In this document: piece by piece, positions 52,501-60,677 of the stretch
Numbering within the stretch: position 1 is the stretch's first letter
How the letters are laid out: the number at the start of each line of letters is the position of its first letter
Assembly: GCF_002220365.1 (NCBI RefSeq)
Contig: NZ_MTHB01000229.1
Coordinates: 21,270 to 85,269 of the forward strand
From: Caballeronia sordidicola
Lineage (GTDB): Bacteria; Pseudomonadota; Gammaproteobacteria; Burkholderiales; Burkholderiaceae
Direction of reading: 5' to 3'
Length of the DNA stretch: 64,000 bases
Position numbers and translations under genes: made by a program
Notes under the pieces: model-generated
The model's input: the letters and a program-made list of their open reading frames with translations, nothing else
Databases searched by the model: none
Told to the model about the DNA's origin: nothing

Positions 52501-52535
52501 ACTGAAAGGCGCGACCAATTCATGTCCAAGCATGA

Positions 52536-52832
52536 CGGAATAGGCTTTGCGACTGCAGCTATTTCCAGCGGACCTACAACTACTCTCAGATCGAACATGC
52601 AATTCGGCTAGTCGATCAGATCGAGCCAGTTTCATCGACACGACATGCGGACGATGCCGTTGTCGACACCCGGCGTGACCTGCGCACGTTTTTCTCGTTT
52701 CTCCACGGCGCGGCGTCCGATTCCGGGATTGTCAGGCGGTACCGGAGGGAGGGATCGCGAGCCTGGCGACATCGTACGGCAATGTGGCACATACCCGCTC
52801 CGCCATCAAAACCGTCGAACGAAGGTGCTTGA
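52536..52832 (+). pseudogene. Fragment homologous to the unknown gene at 56977-57474
   Basis: An open frame with no start codon. Translated from 52554 it reads YFQRTYNYSQIEHAIR ... AVVDTRRDLRTFFSFLHGAAS. The intact-looking protein 4.5 kb away has YFEQVCNWSKIEHALR ... AVVEARRHVLAFFSLLRVAAS. About half of 55 aligned positions are identical and in the same order. The N-terminal membrane part and the C-terminus are missing, and the frame becomes arginine-rich nonsense after about 52740. So this is a decayed second copy of an uncharacterised gene. The product is unknown. Confidence 0.65.
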
Positions 52833-53259
52833 AGGGACAGTGTTTTCATGGGTACTCCAGCAGGACGCGATGTGGGTAAATGCAGGGACCGGTCGCACGG
52901 AACCGACAGAACCGCGGTGTAGAGAAAGGCTTGCCCATTTCGGACAGAGGCGGATGTCTCGCGCACGGCGCGGTGAGCACCGGTATTGCGCGAAGGGAGG
53001 GACAATTGTCTTTCAAATAGAAATGAAAGTTAGCCGGTTGCCTTTAGTGATTTTTAACGGGTCGCGCTCTTGACGAAAAGCGCACAAACCCCTCACGCTT
53101 GGCGAACAAGCCGACAGCGTGACTGATAGGAAAAATGTTGATCCCAAGTACGCAAAAAGTGTCATGGTAGGGACCGTAGAAGTAAAATAGGCCGACATAC
53201 TTAGCCGATAGTTAGGCAACCTGAATCGTTTGTAATCTTGCCCGACGGAAGACACTCGC
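52833..53259. other. Upstream region of the response regulator, no gene seen
   Basis: About 430 bases. A 38-codon open stretch without a start ends at about 53190 (…DPKYAKSVMVGTVEVK then stop) and may be the tail of a lost gene; I cannot assign it. The last 60 bases should hold the response-regulator promoter. Confidence 0.35.
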
Positions 53260-53934
53260 ATGCGCATTCTGGTGGTAGAGGACGACGAGCTGATCGGTAC
53301 TGCGATTGCTCGAGCACTGCACGATGCGGCCTACGTCGCGGACTGGGTCGTAGATGCGCCCTCGGCAAGGGGCGCGTTGCTCGGGCGCGAGCACGACGCC
53401 GTGCTGCTCGACCTGAATCTCCCTCATGGAGACGGTTTGAGCATCCTGCGCGATCTTCGCAAGCGTGACGCGGATATACCGGTCCTCATCATGACTGCGC
53501 GCGACGGCGTGGATGATCGTATCGAAGGGCTTGATAGCGGAGCGGACGATTACCTGGTCAAGCCATTTAACCTGGACGAAATGCTGGCGCGGCTGCGTGC
53601 TGCAACACGCAAGCTCGGTCACCATCCCGACGCCACGCTTTCAAGCGGCAAGCTGTCGCTCGATCCCCGTACGCTGGTCGCGGTGTATAACAATGTCGAG
53701 TGCCGTTTGTCGGGTCGAGAGTTCGCGGTGCTGAGGGCGCTCCTCTCGCGTCCCGGCACCATTCTGTCCAGGAGTGAACTCGAGAACCGGGTCTACGGCT
53801 GGAACGAGCAGGTCGACAGCAACGCTGTCGAATACCTGATCCATACAATTCGCAAGAAGATCGGGCATAGCGCGATTCGCAACATACGAGGTGTGGGATG
53901 GATGGTCGACCGGGACGAAAGCCACGTTCGCTGA
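53260..53934 (+). CDS. OmpR-family response regulator
   Basis: 224 residues. The receiver domain has the acidic pair in VVEDDE, phospho-acceptor Asp51 in LLDLNLP, Thr79 and Lys101 in LVKPF. The winged-helix DNA-binding domain (about 130-220) has SGREFAVLRALLSRPGTILSRSELENRVYG and RNIRGVGWMV. It resembles QseB/PmrA-type regulators. It is intact, but the cognate histidine kinase that overlaps its 3' end is broken, so it is now an orphan. Confidence 0.92.
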   Translation: MRILVVEDDELIGTAIARALHDAAYVADWVVDAPSARGALLGREHDAVLLDLNLPHGDGLSILRDLRKRDADIPVLIMTARDGVDDRIEGLDSGADDYLVKPFNLDEMLARLRAATRKLGHHPDATLSSGKLSLDPRTLVAVYNNVECRLSGREFAVLRALLSRPGTILSRSELENRVYGWNEQVDSNAVEYLIHTIRKKIGHSAIRNIRGVGWMVDRDESHVR

Positions 53935-54505
53935 CAAGACAATTGACGTGGTCGATCATCGGCATCATCGTGGTGTTTGCGTTGATGGGCGGTGCTCTGT
54001 CATTCGCCGGTGGTTACCGGGAGGCGAGCCGGCTGCAGGACAGCCACTTGCACGACATCGGCGTTTTGATCAAAAGCGGCAAGCTGATGCTCGCGGCCCC
54101 CACTGTGACGTGGCCCGATGCGCATGGCAACGGTATGTCGATGATCATTTCACGCGTGAGTCCGGGTGCGCCCGAAACCGGTATCAATGTGCCTCTGCCG
54201 CCCCTCGAAACCCTTGCTGACGGGTTCCAGAACGTTGATTTCGAAGGCAGGCGCTGACCAGGTTGACGTTGCTGTCGTGAACCGAGAAGGCTATCTCGTT
54301 TGCAGCGTCAAGGACTCGGGACGAGGCGTTCCCGATGACCAGCTTGTCCGCGTGACCGAGCGGTTTTATCGCGTGCCGGGGACGGTGTCCAGCGGAAGCG
54401 GGCTCGGTCTTTCGATCGTGTCCGAGATCTCGCCGCAACGGCGGACGCTTGGAGCTGCAGAACGCCAGCGATGGTTTTCATGCGATTTATTATCATTTGC
54501 TTTAG
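53898..54505 (+). pseudogene. Histidine kinase with core deleted and a frameshift
   Basis: The first 119 codons (to 54257) encode a normal kinase start overlapping the regulator gene: cytoplasmic basic residues, a membrane helix (SIIGIIVVFALMGGALSF) and a periplasmic part. The sequence then jumps, in another frame, to the end of the ATPase domain (QVDVAVVNREGYLVCSVKDSG, ERFYRV, SGSGLGLSIVSEI). A further frameshift near 54440 separates this from the true C-terminus (RLELQNASDGFHAIYYHLL). The dimerisation His box and N box are gone, roughly 200-250 codons. It cannot make a working kinase. Confidence 0.85.
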
Positions 54506-54773
54506 CGGGTGATGTCGCCGTTGGCAGCGCAAGGGAGCCCGGGGCCGGCGCTGCCTAAGTCTGCGCTAAGTTTTTTGTTCTATTGATAAGCCGTGCAGGT
54601 CCTGCCCGCTCTCGCGGGCCTCACCGTATGCGAACGGCGGTCGCGGTTATCAACCAAGTGTCGCCCAATAAAACGGTGCCTTGGTGACGACGATAACTAA
54701 GCGTTCTGTTGAGTCGCTCAAATCAGAATCGATACATAGAGAGACGGAGTTCTTGATTTTTTCCGGGGAAACC

Positions 54774-55205
54774 ATGCTTGAAGGTCCGATAGACGACGAC
54801 TTCTGGGCGCTTATTGAACCATTGATCCCTACGCGATCGTTGCCCGCACGCCGCAATGCCGGGCGTCCCCGAGCACCAGACCGTGCGGTATTTTCCGGCA
54901 TTGTATTTGTGCTGCGATCGGGTATCTCGTGGACCCAGCTTCCTCGGAATCTCGGCTACGGTGCTGGTCAAGTGTGCAGCCGGCGACTGGCCGAGTGGCA
55001 GGAGCAAGGAGTGTGGCCAAGTCTACAAAACGTGCTCGTGAATGAATTGCAGCGTCGTGGCAATGCTGATGCGGCAAACGCGATCATTGACAGTTTGTCG
55101 GTTCGTGCAGTGTTGTCGGGAGATAAATCTGCAGGAAGCTTACGAGCTAGCAAGCTTGTCGGCAAAGCCAACGGCGACAGAAAGTGGGCGATCCTCCGAG
55201 CCTGA
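54774..55205 (+). mobile_element. IS5-like transposase remnant
   Basis: 143 codons beginning MLEGPIDDDFWALIEPLIP, with NAGRPRAPDRAVFSGIVFVLRSGISWTQLP and IIDSLSVRAV. This is the N-terminal helix-turn-helix half of IS5-family (IS402/IS1480-like) transposases. The catalytic core after the first Asp is lost and the end is unlike the family. I found no inverted repeats or target duplication, so the element is a relic. Confidence 0.75.
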
Positions 55206-55733
55206 ATAGCAATTAACAGGCCGACCTTCTTTCGTCACAGAGCCAGACTTGCGTATCTCGAGTGCTGAGCCGAAAACAACTTTACGTTTTGCGCGCGCTC
55301 GTGCGTGCGTGCGCACTGACAAGCAGGATAAATAGATAGGATGATTGGGGCCCTCCACGATCGGCATGGAGAACAAATCAAAGCTTCAATCTTCTTTCTT
55401 TCATGCCGGCACCGGTGCGTAGCGCTAAGAAAAGAGTGCGCTCATTGCGAACCACTAACGCGGAAATGACCGGATTCCTTGGGACATCCAGGCCCTCAGC
55501 CTTCAGCCGCAAAGTGTCTTATCGCGACCCGATGCTTCCGTCGATTATTGTATGCCCGGAAATATCGGTGCCTTCACCAGCAATGTCTGGATCGTCGATT
55601 CGACGCATCTTTCGAGGATTTCGCATAACCTGAACGCGTCGAACGCCAAATATGTTGCTTGGGATGTCAGATCCCGTGCGATAAGAACGCTGACGTACAC
55701 AAGTTGAAAATCTATCGACACAACGACTTGCAA
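55206..55733. other. Decayed intergenic stretch
   Basis: About 530 bases after the transposase relic. It includes a GC/TG-rich run (GCGCGCTCGTGCGTGCGTGCG near 55300) and several short frames without ribosome-binding sites. I see no recognisable gene or remnant. Confidence 0.4.
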
Positions 55734-55958
55734 TTACGAAGGCGGTTTCAGAGCCGTGAGATACGCGATCCGGTCTGCAGTAACAAACTGCCGGGCCTCC
55801 ACCCTTGGACGAAAGATTGTCTCGAACAATTCCCGTTCTTCAGTGGAGAAGCGTTCCGCGAGAATTCGACTTAGTGGCGGTGCCCAGGGGTGAGGTGATC
55901 GAACCAGAAACTCGTGAGGATCCAGACACGCAATAAGCAAGTAGACGATAAGGTCCAT
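55734..55958 (-). CDS. Hypothetical protein (74 aa)
   Basis: Begins MDLIVYLLIACLDPHEFLVRSP and continues LAERFSTEERELFETIFRPRVEARQF. The residue mix is normal for a globular protein, with a hydrophobic start too short for a certain membrane anchor. A weak CTAAGA precedes the ATG. It stands alone between relics and I do not recognise it. It could be a real small gene or chance. Confidence 0.4.
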   Translation of the reverse strand: MDLIVYLLIACLDPHEFLVRSPHPWAPPLSRILAERFSTEERELFETIFRPRVEARQFVTADRIAYLTALKPPS

Positions 55959-56445
55959 TTCTTAGCTGACGCTTAGGGTGGTGCGGTCTACCAGCCCGAC
56001 TTTGCGGATTTATGTCCGTCCGGCTGGCTGCTATCCGGTCAGGAGTAGCGCATCCAAATGCTGCGTCGCGAGGCTAGAAACTGGTGCGCACCGGCGCAGC
56101 AATAGCAACTCGTGTACTGCGCCAGAACCATACGACGCTAGTTTTGCCACTTTTGGAGCACTGGAATTTCTTGATGCTCTTGCATTAGCACCATTGGGAC
56201 ACGAGCCTTATTTAACCGATCCCTATATAGGTCGGCGGCCTCCTCGAAAAAGTAGTGTGTCTCGCGAGCGACTCTGCCAGGAGCCCAGAAGTTTGAGCGT
56301 GATCGCACCTTGTGCTCAGCGGCGCAACGAGGTCGCGCCATCGACAACGGCTGCCTGATGAAAACTGATTTATCGCGAGTATAAGGGAAGCCTAAGTCTT
56401 AGTGGTCTAGTCTATGGTCGCATCGTTCGCCGGGACCGATGTTTA
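55959..56445. other. Decayed intergenic stretch
   Basis: About 490 bases. A 69-codon minus-strand frame (56138-56347) ending EIPVLQKWQN has a passable residue mix but no ribosome-binding site, so it is noted only here. No RNA gene is apparent. Confidence 0.35.
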
Positions 56446-56466
56446 TTGAGGGTCAACGGAGTACGA

Positions 56467-56709
56467 ATGCTAAATAACGCAAGGAGTTGGGCACCGCGCG
56501 GCCCGTGGCGCTACGCTGTGGCGCTTGTCGCCGCACTCGCCGCTTTTGGCGCGCGGGAATTGATGCATCCCGTCCTGGAAGCGCACATGCCCGCGCTCTT
56601 TTTTACAATTGCGGCCGTCTTGGTAGGATTTTTCATGGGTATCGGTCCGGCGATACTGGTGGTGGCTATCGGGGTGCCAGTCGCGGACTACTTTTTTGTG
56701 CCACCGTAA
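56467..56709 (+). pseudogene. DUF4118-type sensor stump (80 aa)
   Basis: Starts at an ATG with GGAG upstream and encodes a basic N-terminus. Three membrane helices follow (YAVALVAALAAFGARELM, ALFFTIAAVLVGFFMGIG, AILVVAIGVPVADYFFVPP). This is the DUF4118 membrane module found at the N-terminus of KdpD-like and other sensor kinases. It stops after VPP, where such proteins continue to their last helix and signalling domains. No kinase domain follows. Either a truncated sensor or a stand-alone membrane stub. Confidence 0.6.
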
Positions 56710-56976
56710 GTTTGACGCGTTAGCCTGCATGTCAGCGAAGAATAAACGTCCGGCAGAAGGTGCGATTTTATTTAGCGTCGAGACTCGATTCGACAATGCT
56801 AAAGCGATCCTAAATATCAACGCGGCATTCAACTGACAGACTATGCGGGTCTCTATATGAAACTAAGCATCAGGCCGCCTCATGCGACCACAGCTTCGTT
56901 CCGTGTCGCTTGCTGCCCGCATCTGCACTTCGCGAAAACCCTGTTTCGCCAATTTCGTTACCACTGGTGCTTGTAG

Positions 56977-57474
56977 ATGGGAATGGGCGCTTCCTTGTAT
57001 AGAGCGATTGGCGCAATTATCGGCGTAGGAACCGGCTTATCGATACTGGCGTTGGAGGCGGTTCGAGTCAGACGCGCCTTCAACCTGATGGCACTTTCTC
57101 GACTGCGCGAAATATTAGATGTTGAGAATGTCAGCCGCGATCTAGCCGATGAGGCAAACGCAGCAATCTGTGGTATCCAAGGGCCCAAGATCTATTTTGA
57201 ACAGGTTTGCAACTGGTCGAAAATCGAGCATGCGCTTCGCAATATCGAAGAGTTCGAGCTAGGCTTAACGTCGAAGCGAACACACTGCGCGGTCGTTGAA
57301 GCACGGCGTCACGTGTTAGCCTTCTTCTCACTGCTACGTGTCGCGGCCTCTGAATTTCGACAAACTCAGGAAATATCGGCGTGTGTTGTCAACAGGCTCT
57401 CAACTTCCTTCCACGATCTCCTAAATAGCGTCGATTACGTTGAAAATGAGTGTCAGCGCCAGGAGCGAAAATAA
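56977..57474 (+). CDS. Unknown membrane-anchored protein (165 aa), member of a local gene pair
   Basis: An N-terminal hydrophobic helix (AIGAIIGVGTGLSILAL) is followed by a helical soluble part, including IYFEQVCNWSKIEHALR and AVVEARRHVLAFFSLLRVAAS. I do not recognise the family. The same motifs occur in the decayed fragment at 52536-52832, so it belongs to a family with at least two copies here. Base composition looks lower in GC than the flanking catabolic genes, suggesting transfer. It may itself be functional; no partner gene is adjacent. Confidence 0.55.
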   Translation: MGMGASLYRAIGAIIGVGTGLSILALEAVRVRRAFNLMALSRLREILDVENVSRDLADEANAAICGIQGPKIYFEQVCNWSKIEHALRNIEEFELGLTSKRTHCAVVEARRHVLAFFSLLRVAASEFRQTQEISACVVNRLSTSFHDLLNSVDYVENECQRQERK

Positions 57475-57709
57475 GGCGCATGGCGATGCATAGGAACACC
57501 AAATGAGACGCGATTTCATTACCACTTCTACCTTAGGCGTGCGCTTCGCGTCTAATGTTCTTTCGTTTTGTTCTTCGTAAAACGCTTCGAAAACTAGGTG
57601 AGAACGGTTGGTATTCGTGCTTACTCTAATCTTTGTGGGATTAAGCCAATTCTTGACTGTGCGCGGTAATCTCGAAAACTAATCAATGCCCGCACAGAGG
57701 AGTCATGCA

Positions 57710-58837
57710 ATGGCGTCACATCAAGAACTAAAGCGCTTCCGGGCAAACCTTGCGGACGAACTTCACAGTGCGGCGCTCTACGAGACCTTAACGAAGGTTG
57801 AAAAGGACAGCACCAGGAAAGAAGTGTTTGCTGAGCTCGCTGCATCAGAACGCGAACACGCCAAGATATGGGCTGCCAAGCTGAAGGCGAATGGGGCTCG
57901 CGTTTCGTCGGCAAGCTTGAGCATTAAAACTCGCATCATGCGAGGTGCAATTCATCTGTTCGGCGTGTCCTTCGTTCTTCCCACTCTTGCTGCAGCAGAG
58001 TACGCGGATCGCGACAAATATTCCGGTCAACCGGATGCCGGTCAGATGTCGGCCGATGAACATCGTCACGCGAGTGTCGTTCAGGCAATGGCCCATGGAG
58101 ACGATGCCAAAACGTCGAAGGGAGCGCAGATCGCAGAGGCCGAATCCTGGCACAAAGGCGTTTCGTCTGGTAACGACTTACGCGCTGCGGTTCTCGGTGC
58201 AAATGATGGACTGGTCTCGAATTTTTGTCTGATCATGGGTGTGGCGGGCGCTGGCACAGGCAACAAGGCCATTCTTTTGACCGCCTTTGCCGGGCTGGTC
58301 GCGGGAGCTTGTTCGATGGCGCTTGGCGAATGGCTGTCCGTGACCAATGCGAGGGAATTGGCGACTACCCAGATTGCCAGGGAAGCCGACGAACTCGAGC
58401 ATTCTCCCGAATCGGAAGAGCACGAACTGTCACTCATATACCGATCGAAGGGACTTGATGCAGACGAAGCGAAAAGAGTTGCTTCGCAGATGATGCGCGA
58501 CAAGGACAAGGCGCTTGATACGTTGACACGTGAAGAACTTGGTCTGGACCCGGCCGAACTGGGCGGAAACCCGTGGTCGGCGGCGGGCGTGTCTTTTTGC
58601 CTGTTTTCGCTCGGCGCCATCTTTCCGGCGATGCCTTTCTTGTGGGCGCATGGCGTCAGCGGAGTGGTTCAGTGCGTAGTGGCCAGCGCGATTGGGCTTG
58701 CCGCTATCGGCATTTTCACGTCGGTATTCAACGGACGAAGCGCCATGTTTTCGGCAACACGCCAAGTCGGAATCGGACTAGTCGCCGCAGCTTTCACATT
58801 CGGTGTTGGTCATGTTCTGGGCGTGTCGCTTTCCTGA
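57710..58837 (+). CDS. mbfA: Ferritin-like/VIT1-CCC1 membrane iron exporter (MbfA-type)
   Basis: 375 residues from ATG 57710 (GAGGAG upstream). Residues 1-140 are a rubrerythrin-like helical bundle with the di-iron type pattern DELHSAALYETL, ELAASEREHAKIW and DEHRHASVV. Residues about 155-375 are the VIT1/CCC1 membrane domain (RAAVLGANDGLVSNFCLIMG, GACSMALGEWLSV). This fusion is MbfA, which in Rhizobiales/Bradyrhizobium exports iron and protects against peroxide stress. It is intact within the decayed zone. The binding of a Fur/Irr-type regulator cannot be judged. Confidence 0.88.
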   Translation: MASHQELKRFRANLADELHSAALYETLTKVEKDSTRKEVFAELAASEREHAKIWAAKLKANGARVSSASLSIKTRIMRGAIHLFGVSFVLPTLAAAEYADRDKYSGQPDAGQMSADEHRHASVVQAMAHGDDAKTSKGAQIAEAESWHKGVSSGNDLRAAVLGANDGLVSNFCLIMGVAGAGTGNKAILLTAFAGLVAGACSMALGEWLSVTNARELATTQIAREADELEHSPESEEHELSLIYRSKGLDADEAKRVASQMMRDKDKALDTLTREELGLDPAELGGNPWSAAGVSFCLFSLGAIFPAMPFLWAHGVSGVVQCVVASAIGLAAIGIFTSVFNGRSAMFSATRQVGIGLVAAAFTFGVGHVLGVSLS

Positions 58838-58908
58838 ACGATCGAAGGCTCCGTGAGCTATTTTCGGACTCGCACTCGTCGATCCGACGCCAATCGCCGC
58901 GCGACCAT

Positions 58909-59450
58909 TCAAAAGGTCACAGTTACACGCAGGCCGGTTTGACCGGCGGTGGCCAGTGCTATTCTCGCGCCTACTTTCGTTGCGATCGATTGCACGATTG
59001 ACAAACCAAGGCCAGATCCGCTTTGATCGGTACCAACACACGATAAAACCGGTCGAACACGCGCCCTCGTTCGCTTTCCGGTATGCCAGGCCCTGTATCC
59101 TCGACCTGAATCGCCGTCGCGCCTCGATCCGTTATAACCATCAAATCTACCTGTCCGCCGGATGGTGTGTATCGGATCGCGTTATTCACAAGATTCCTGA
59201 CCAACGTCACCAGGTCCATCTCGTCGACTGAAACGAAGGCATCGCGATCTCCCGCTACGCCGAGATCCACCCCCTTTTGCTCAGCCAGTGGCAACAAGTC
59301 TTCAATAACCGACACGAACGGGATCGCGTATACGGTGTGGTGAATGCCCCCACGGCATACCGCGTCGGCCACGACAGACGCGGCTAGACACGCGAGCAAC
59401 GCATCATAGCGCCGGCGACTGTTCGCAAAGATCCGGTGGCGTTCTGACAA
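58909..59450 (-). pseudogene. Histidine kinase C-terminal remnant with frameshift
   Basis: The minus strand encodes the N box (LVTLVRNLVNNAIRYTP) and G1 box (VEDTGPGIPESE), then FDRFYRV. The frame then shifts; the adjacent frame continues LGTDQSGSGLGLSIVQSIAT and ends ALATAGQTGLRVTVTF at 58909. The upstream part lacks a proper start and His box. It is a broken sensor kinase of the QseC/TctE-like type. No response regulator is beside it. Confidence 0.8.
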
Positions 59451-59628
59451 GGCACGACCCCGCCAATGCGCAGCTTGCCAACCAAGTCATCGCATAGGCG
59501 CATTCATCCCTACCGTTTGGTTACAAGCCATTAAGACTGGCGCAGACAAGACAGTTATTTAGCTACGCAAACTACTCTTGAGCGCCTCACGCAGTGTCGA
59601 GTCGCCAACTTGAAAAGCAGATCCCGCT

Positions 59629-60210
59629 TCAGGGCGCTATCCACTGCCCGGTCCATTCATCCCCTGTGCGAGAGTAACGTGCACGCTTGTGGGCAGCGGG
59701 CACTGACAAGTCCAACATCTCGAGTGTTTTCAAGCTGACCCGAACAATGCAGAAATTTTGATAGCCAGCCACGTCGGTACCGTGCCCATCAGCTTGCGCG
59801 GGGTACGCATCATCAGGGCAGTCGATAGACGTGCCGGGAGAAAGTGGGGTTCGGTAGAGAACAAGACTGTGCAGACGGCTCGCGTCCCACGCCCGCTTTT
59901 TATCCGCCCCTTGGGTTACCAAGGATGCAACGCCTTCCAGACGAAGCTGCACCATACCCTCCGGGTCATATCCAACGAGGGCTATGCGCGGGTCGGCGCG
60001 CACTTCAGCAGTCTTCTCAGATCGGACGTCCGTATAGAAGTCAATAAGGTGCTCCGCCTCGAAAACGTGGCGCAAAACAACGGCCCTGACCGACGGAGCA
60101 CCGCGCCTGCCAATCGTCGCTGCCTGCATGACCGTGAATGGCGCCCTCCCGTTGCTGGCCCCCGCACGAAGATAGTCCCATGCCCGCCGCTGAAGCTGTA
60201 GTAGCGACAC
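59629..60210 (-). CDS. Pyridoxamine-5'-phosphate-oxidase-like FMN protein
   Basis: 193 residues from GTG 60210, which has a strong AAGGAG site 7 nt upstream; earlier in-frame ATGs (60261-60267) are possible. The PNPOx split-barrel pattern is seen: FTVMQAATIGRRGAPSVRAVVLR, IDFYTDVRSEKTAEVRADPRIALVGYD, LRLEGVA and the closing ...FCIVRVSLKTLEMLDL. It resembles the Alr4036/PNPOx-like group rather than true PdxH. It binds FMN and could be an oxidase or reductase; substrate unknown. Divergent from the MerR-type regulator. Confidence 0.82.
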   Translation of the reverse strand: MSLLQLQRRAWDYLRAGASNGRAPFTVMQAATIGRRGAPSVRAVVLRHVFEAEHLIDFYTDVRSEKTAEVRADPRIALVGYDPEGMVQLRLEGVASLVTQGADKKRAWDASRLHSLVLYRTPLSPGTSIDCPDDAYPAQADGHGTDVAGYQNFCIVRVSLKTLEMLDLSVPAAHKRARYSRTGDEWTGQWIAP

Positions 60211-60379
60211 GTTCTGCTCCTTCTTCAAAAGATTCACATTGGACACCATCAGCATGCGACCGGGCAAACTTCAAAGCCGATTATCAAGCGCCAGAAGGCG
60301 CGTAACAACCATTGATCTTCGCGTCGTGATGTAGAAAAAGGCTTTTCATAGGCGACTGGCAGTAGTTCTATGGCTCGAT

Positions 60380-60413
60380 CTTTCTCCAAAAGCCGGTCGG
60401 ATTTTGGAGAAAG
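60380..60413. repeat. 12-bp perfect inverted repeat CTTTCTCCAAAA
   Basis: CTTTCTCCAAAA and TTTTGGAGAAAG pair exactly around a 10-nt GC-rich loop. It lies 170 nt upstream of the PNPOx-like start and 265 nt upstream of the MerR-type start. It could be an operator, or a hairpin in a leader RNA. Its length and perfection are above chance for this GC-rich DNA. Confidence 0.7.
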
Positions 60414-60592
60414 CTTCGTGAAGCGATGCCGCGCCGCGAAGCGCACCCCGAATTGTTTTGGGTAAAGCCGGACGCGGTAGATGTCGCTTCAGTGCGAAAT
60501 ATTGCCGGATTGGTCCGGAGCCCGACAGGGACGCCCGTGCGTCCGGGATCACGAAAACTACGCATGCGGCGCCCCCGACAACCCTCTGTTAG

Positions 60593-60658
60593 ATTGAAAC
60601 GATATTGAAACGATAATATCGATTCGTCTGGATCAAATTTAGCTATAGAATCGTTTCA
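60593..60658. promoter_or_regulatory. Tandem ATTGAAACGAT repeats plus inverted copy, probable MerR/LitR operator
   Basis: ATTGAAACGAT occurs twice without a gap (60593-60603, 60604-60614). Its core reappears inverted as AATCGTTTCA at 60649-60658, overlapping a TATAGA-like -10 and 20 nt upstream of the regulator start. One direct pair plus an opposed copy over the promoter suits an autorepressor that binds as a multimer, as LitR/CarH proteins do. Confidence 0.6.
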
Positions 60659-60677
60659 CTTGCCGGAGAGATGAGAG

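Larger units (their letters stand above)
60211..60677. promoter_or_regulatory. Divergent control region of the PNPOx-like and LitR-like genes
   Basis: About 470 bases with three kinds of symmetry: a perfect 12-bp inverted repeat at 60380-60413, two tandem 11-bp repeats at 60593-60614, and an inverted copy of their core at 60649-60658, next to a TATAGA-like -10. No gene lies here. Details are given under the single sites. Confidence 0.6.

Noticed and set aside
52645..53073. A 142-codon plus-strand and a 129-codon minus-strand frame between DUF1028 and the response regulator
   Set aside because: Both are Arg/Ser/Thr-rich without a family; a third frame here carries the recognisable pseudogene fragment instead.
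54506..54773. Left end of an intact IS element
   Set aside because: No inverted repeat or target duplication could be paired around the transposase relic; the GCCCGC/GCGGGC hairpin near 54605 is too short to be an IS end.
56729..56836. A 35-codon frame after the DUF4118 stump
   Set aside because: Plausible residues but no ribosome-binding site and no relatives I recognise.
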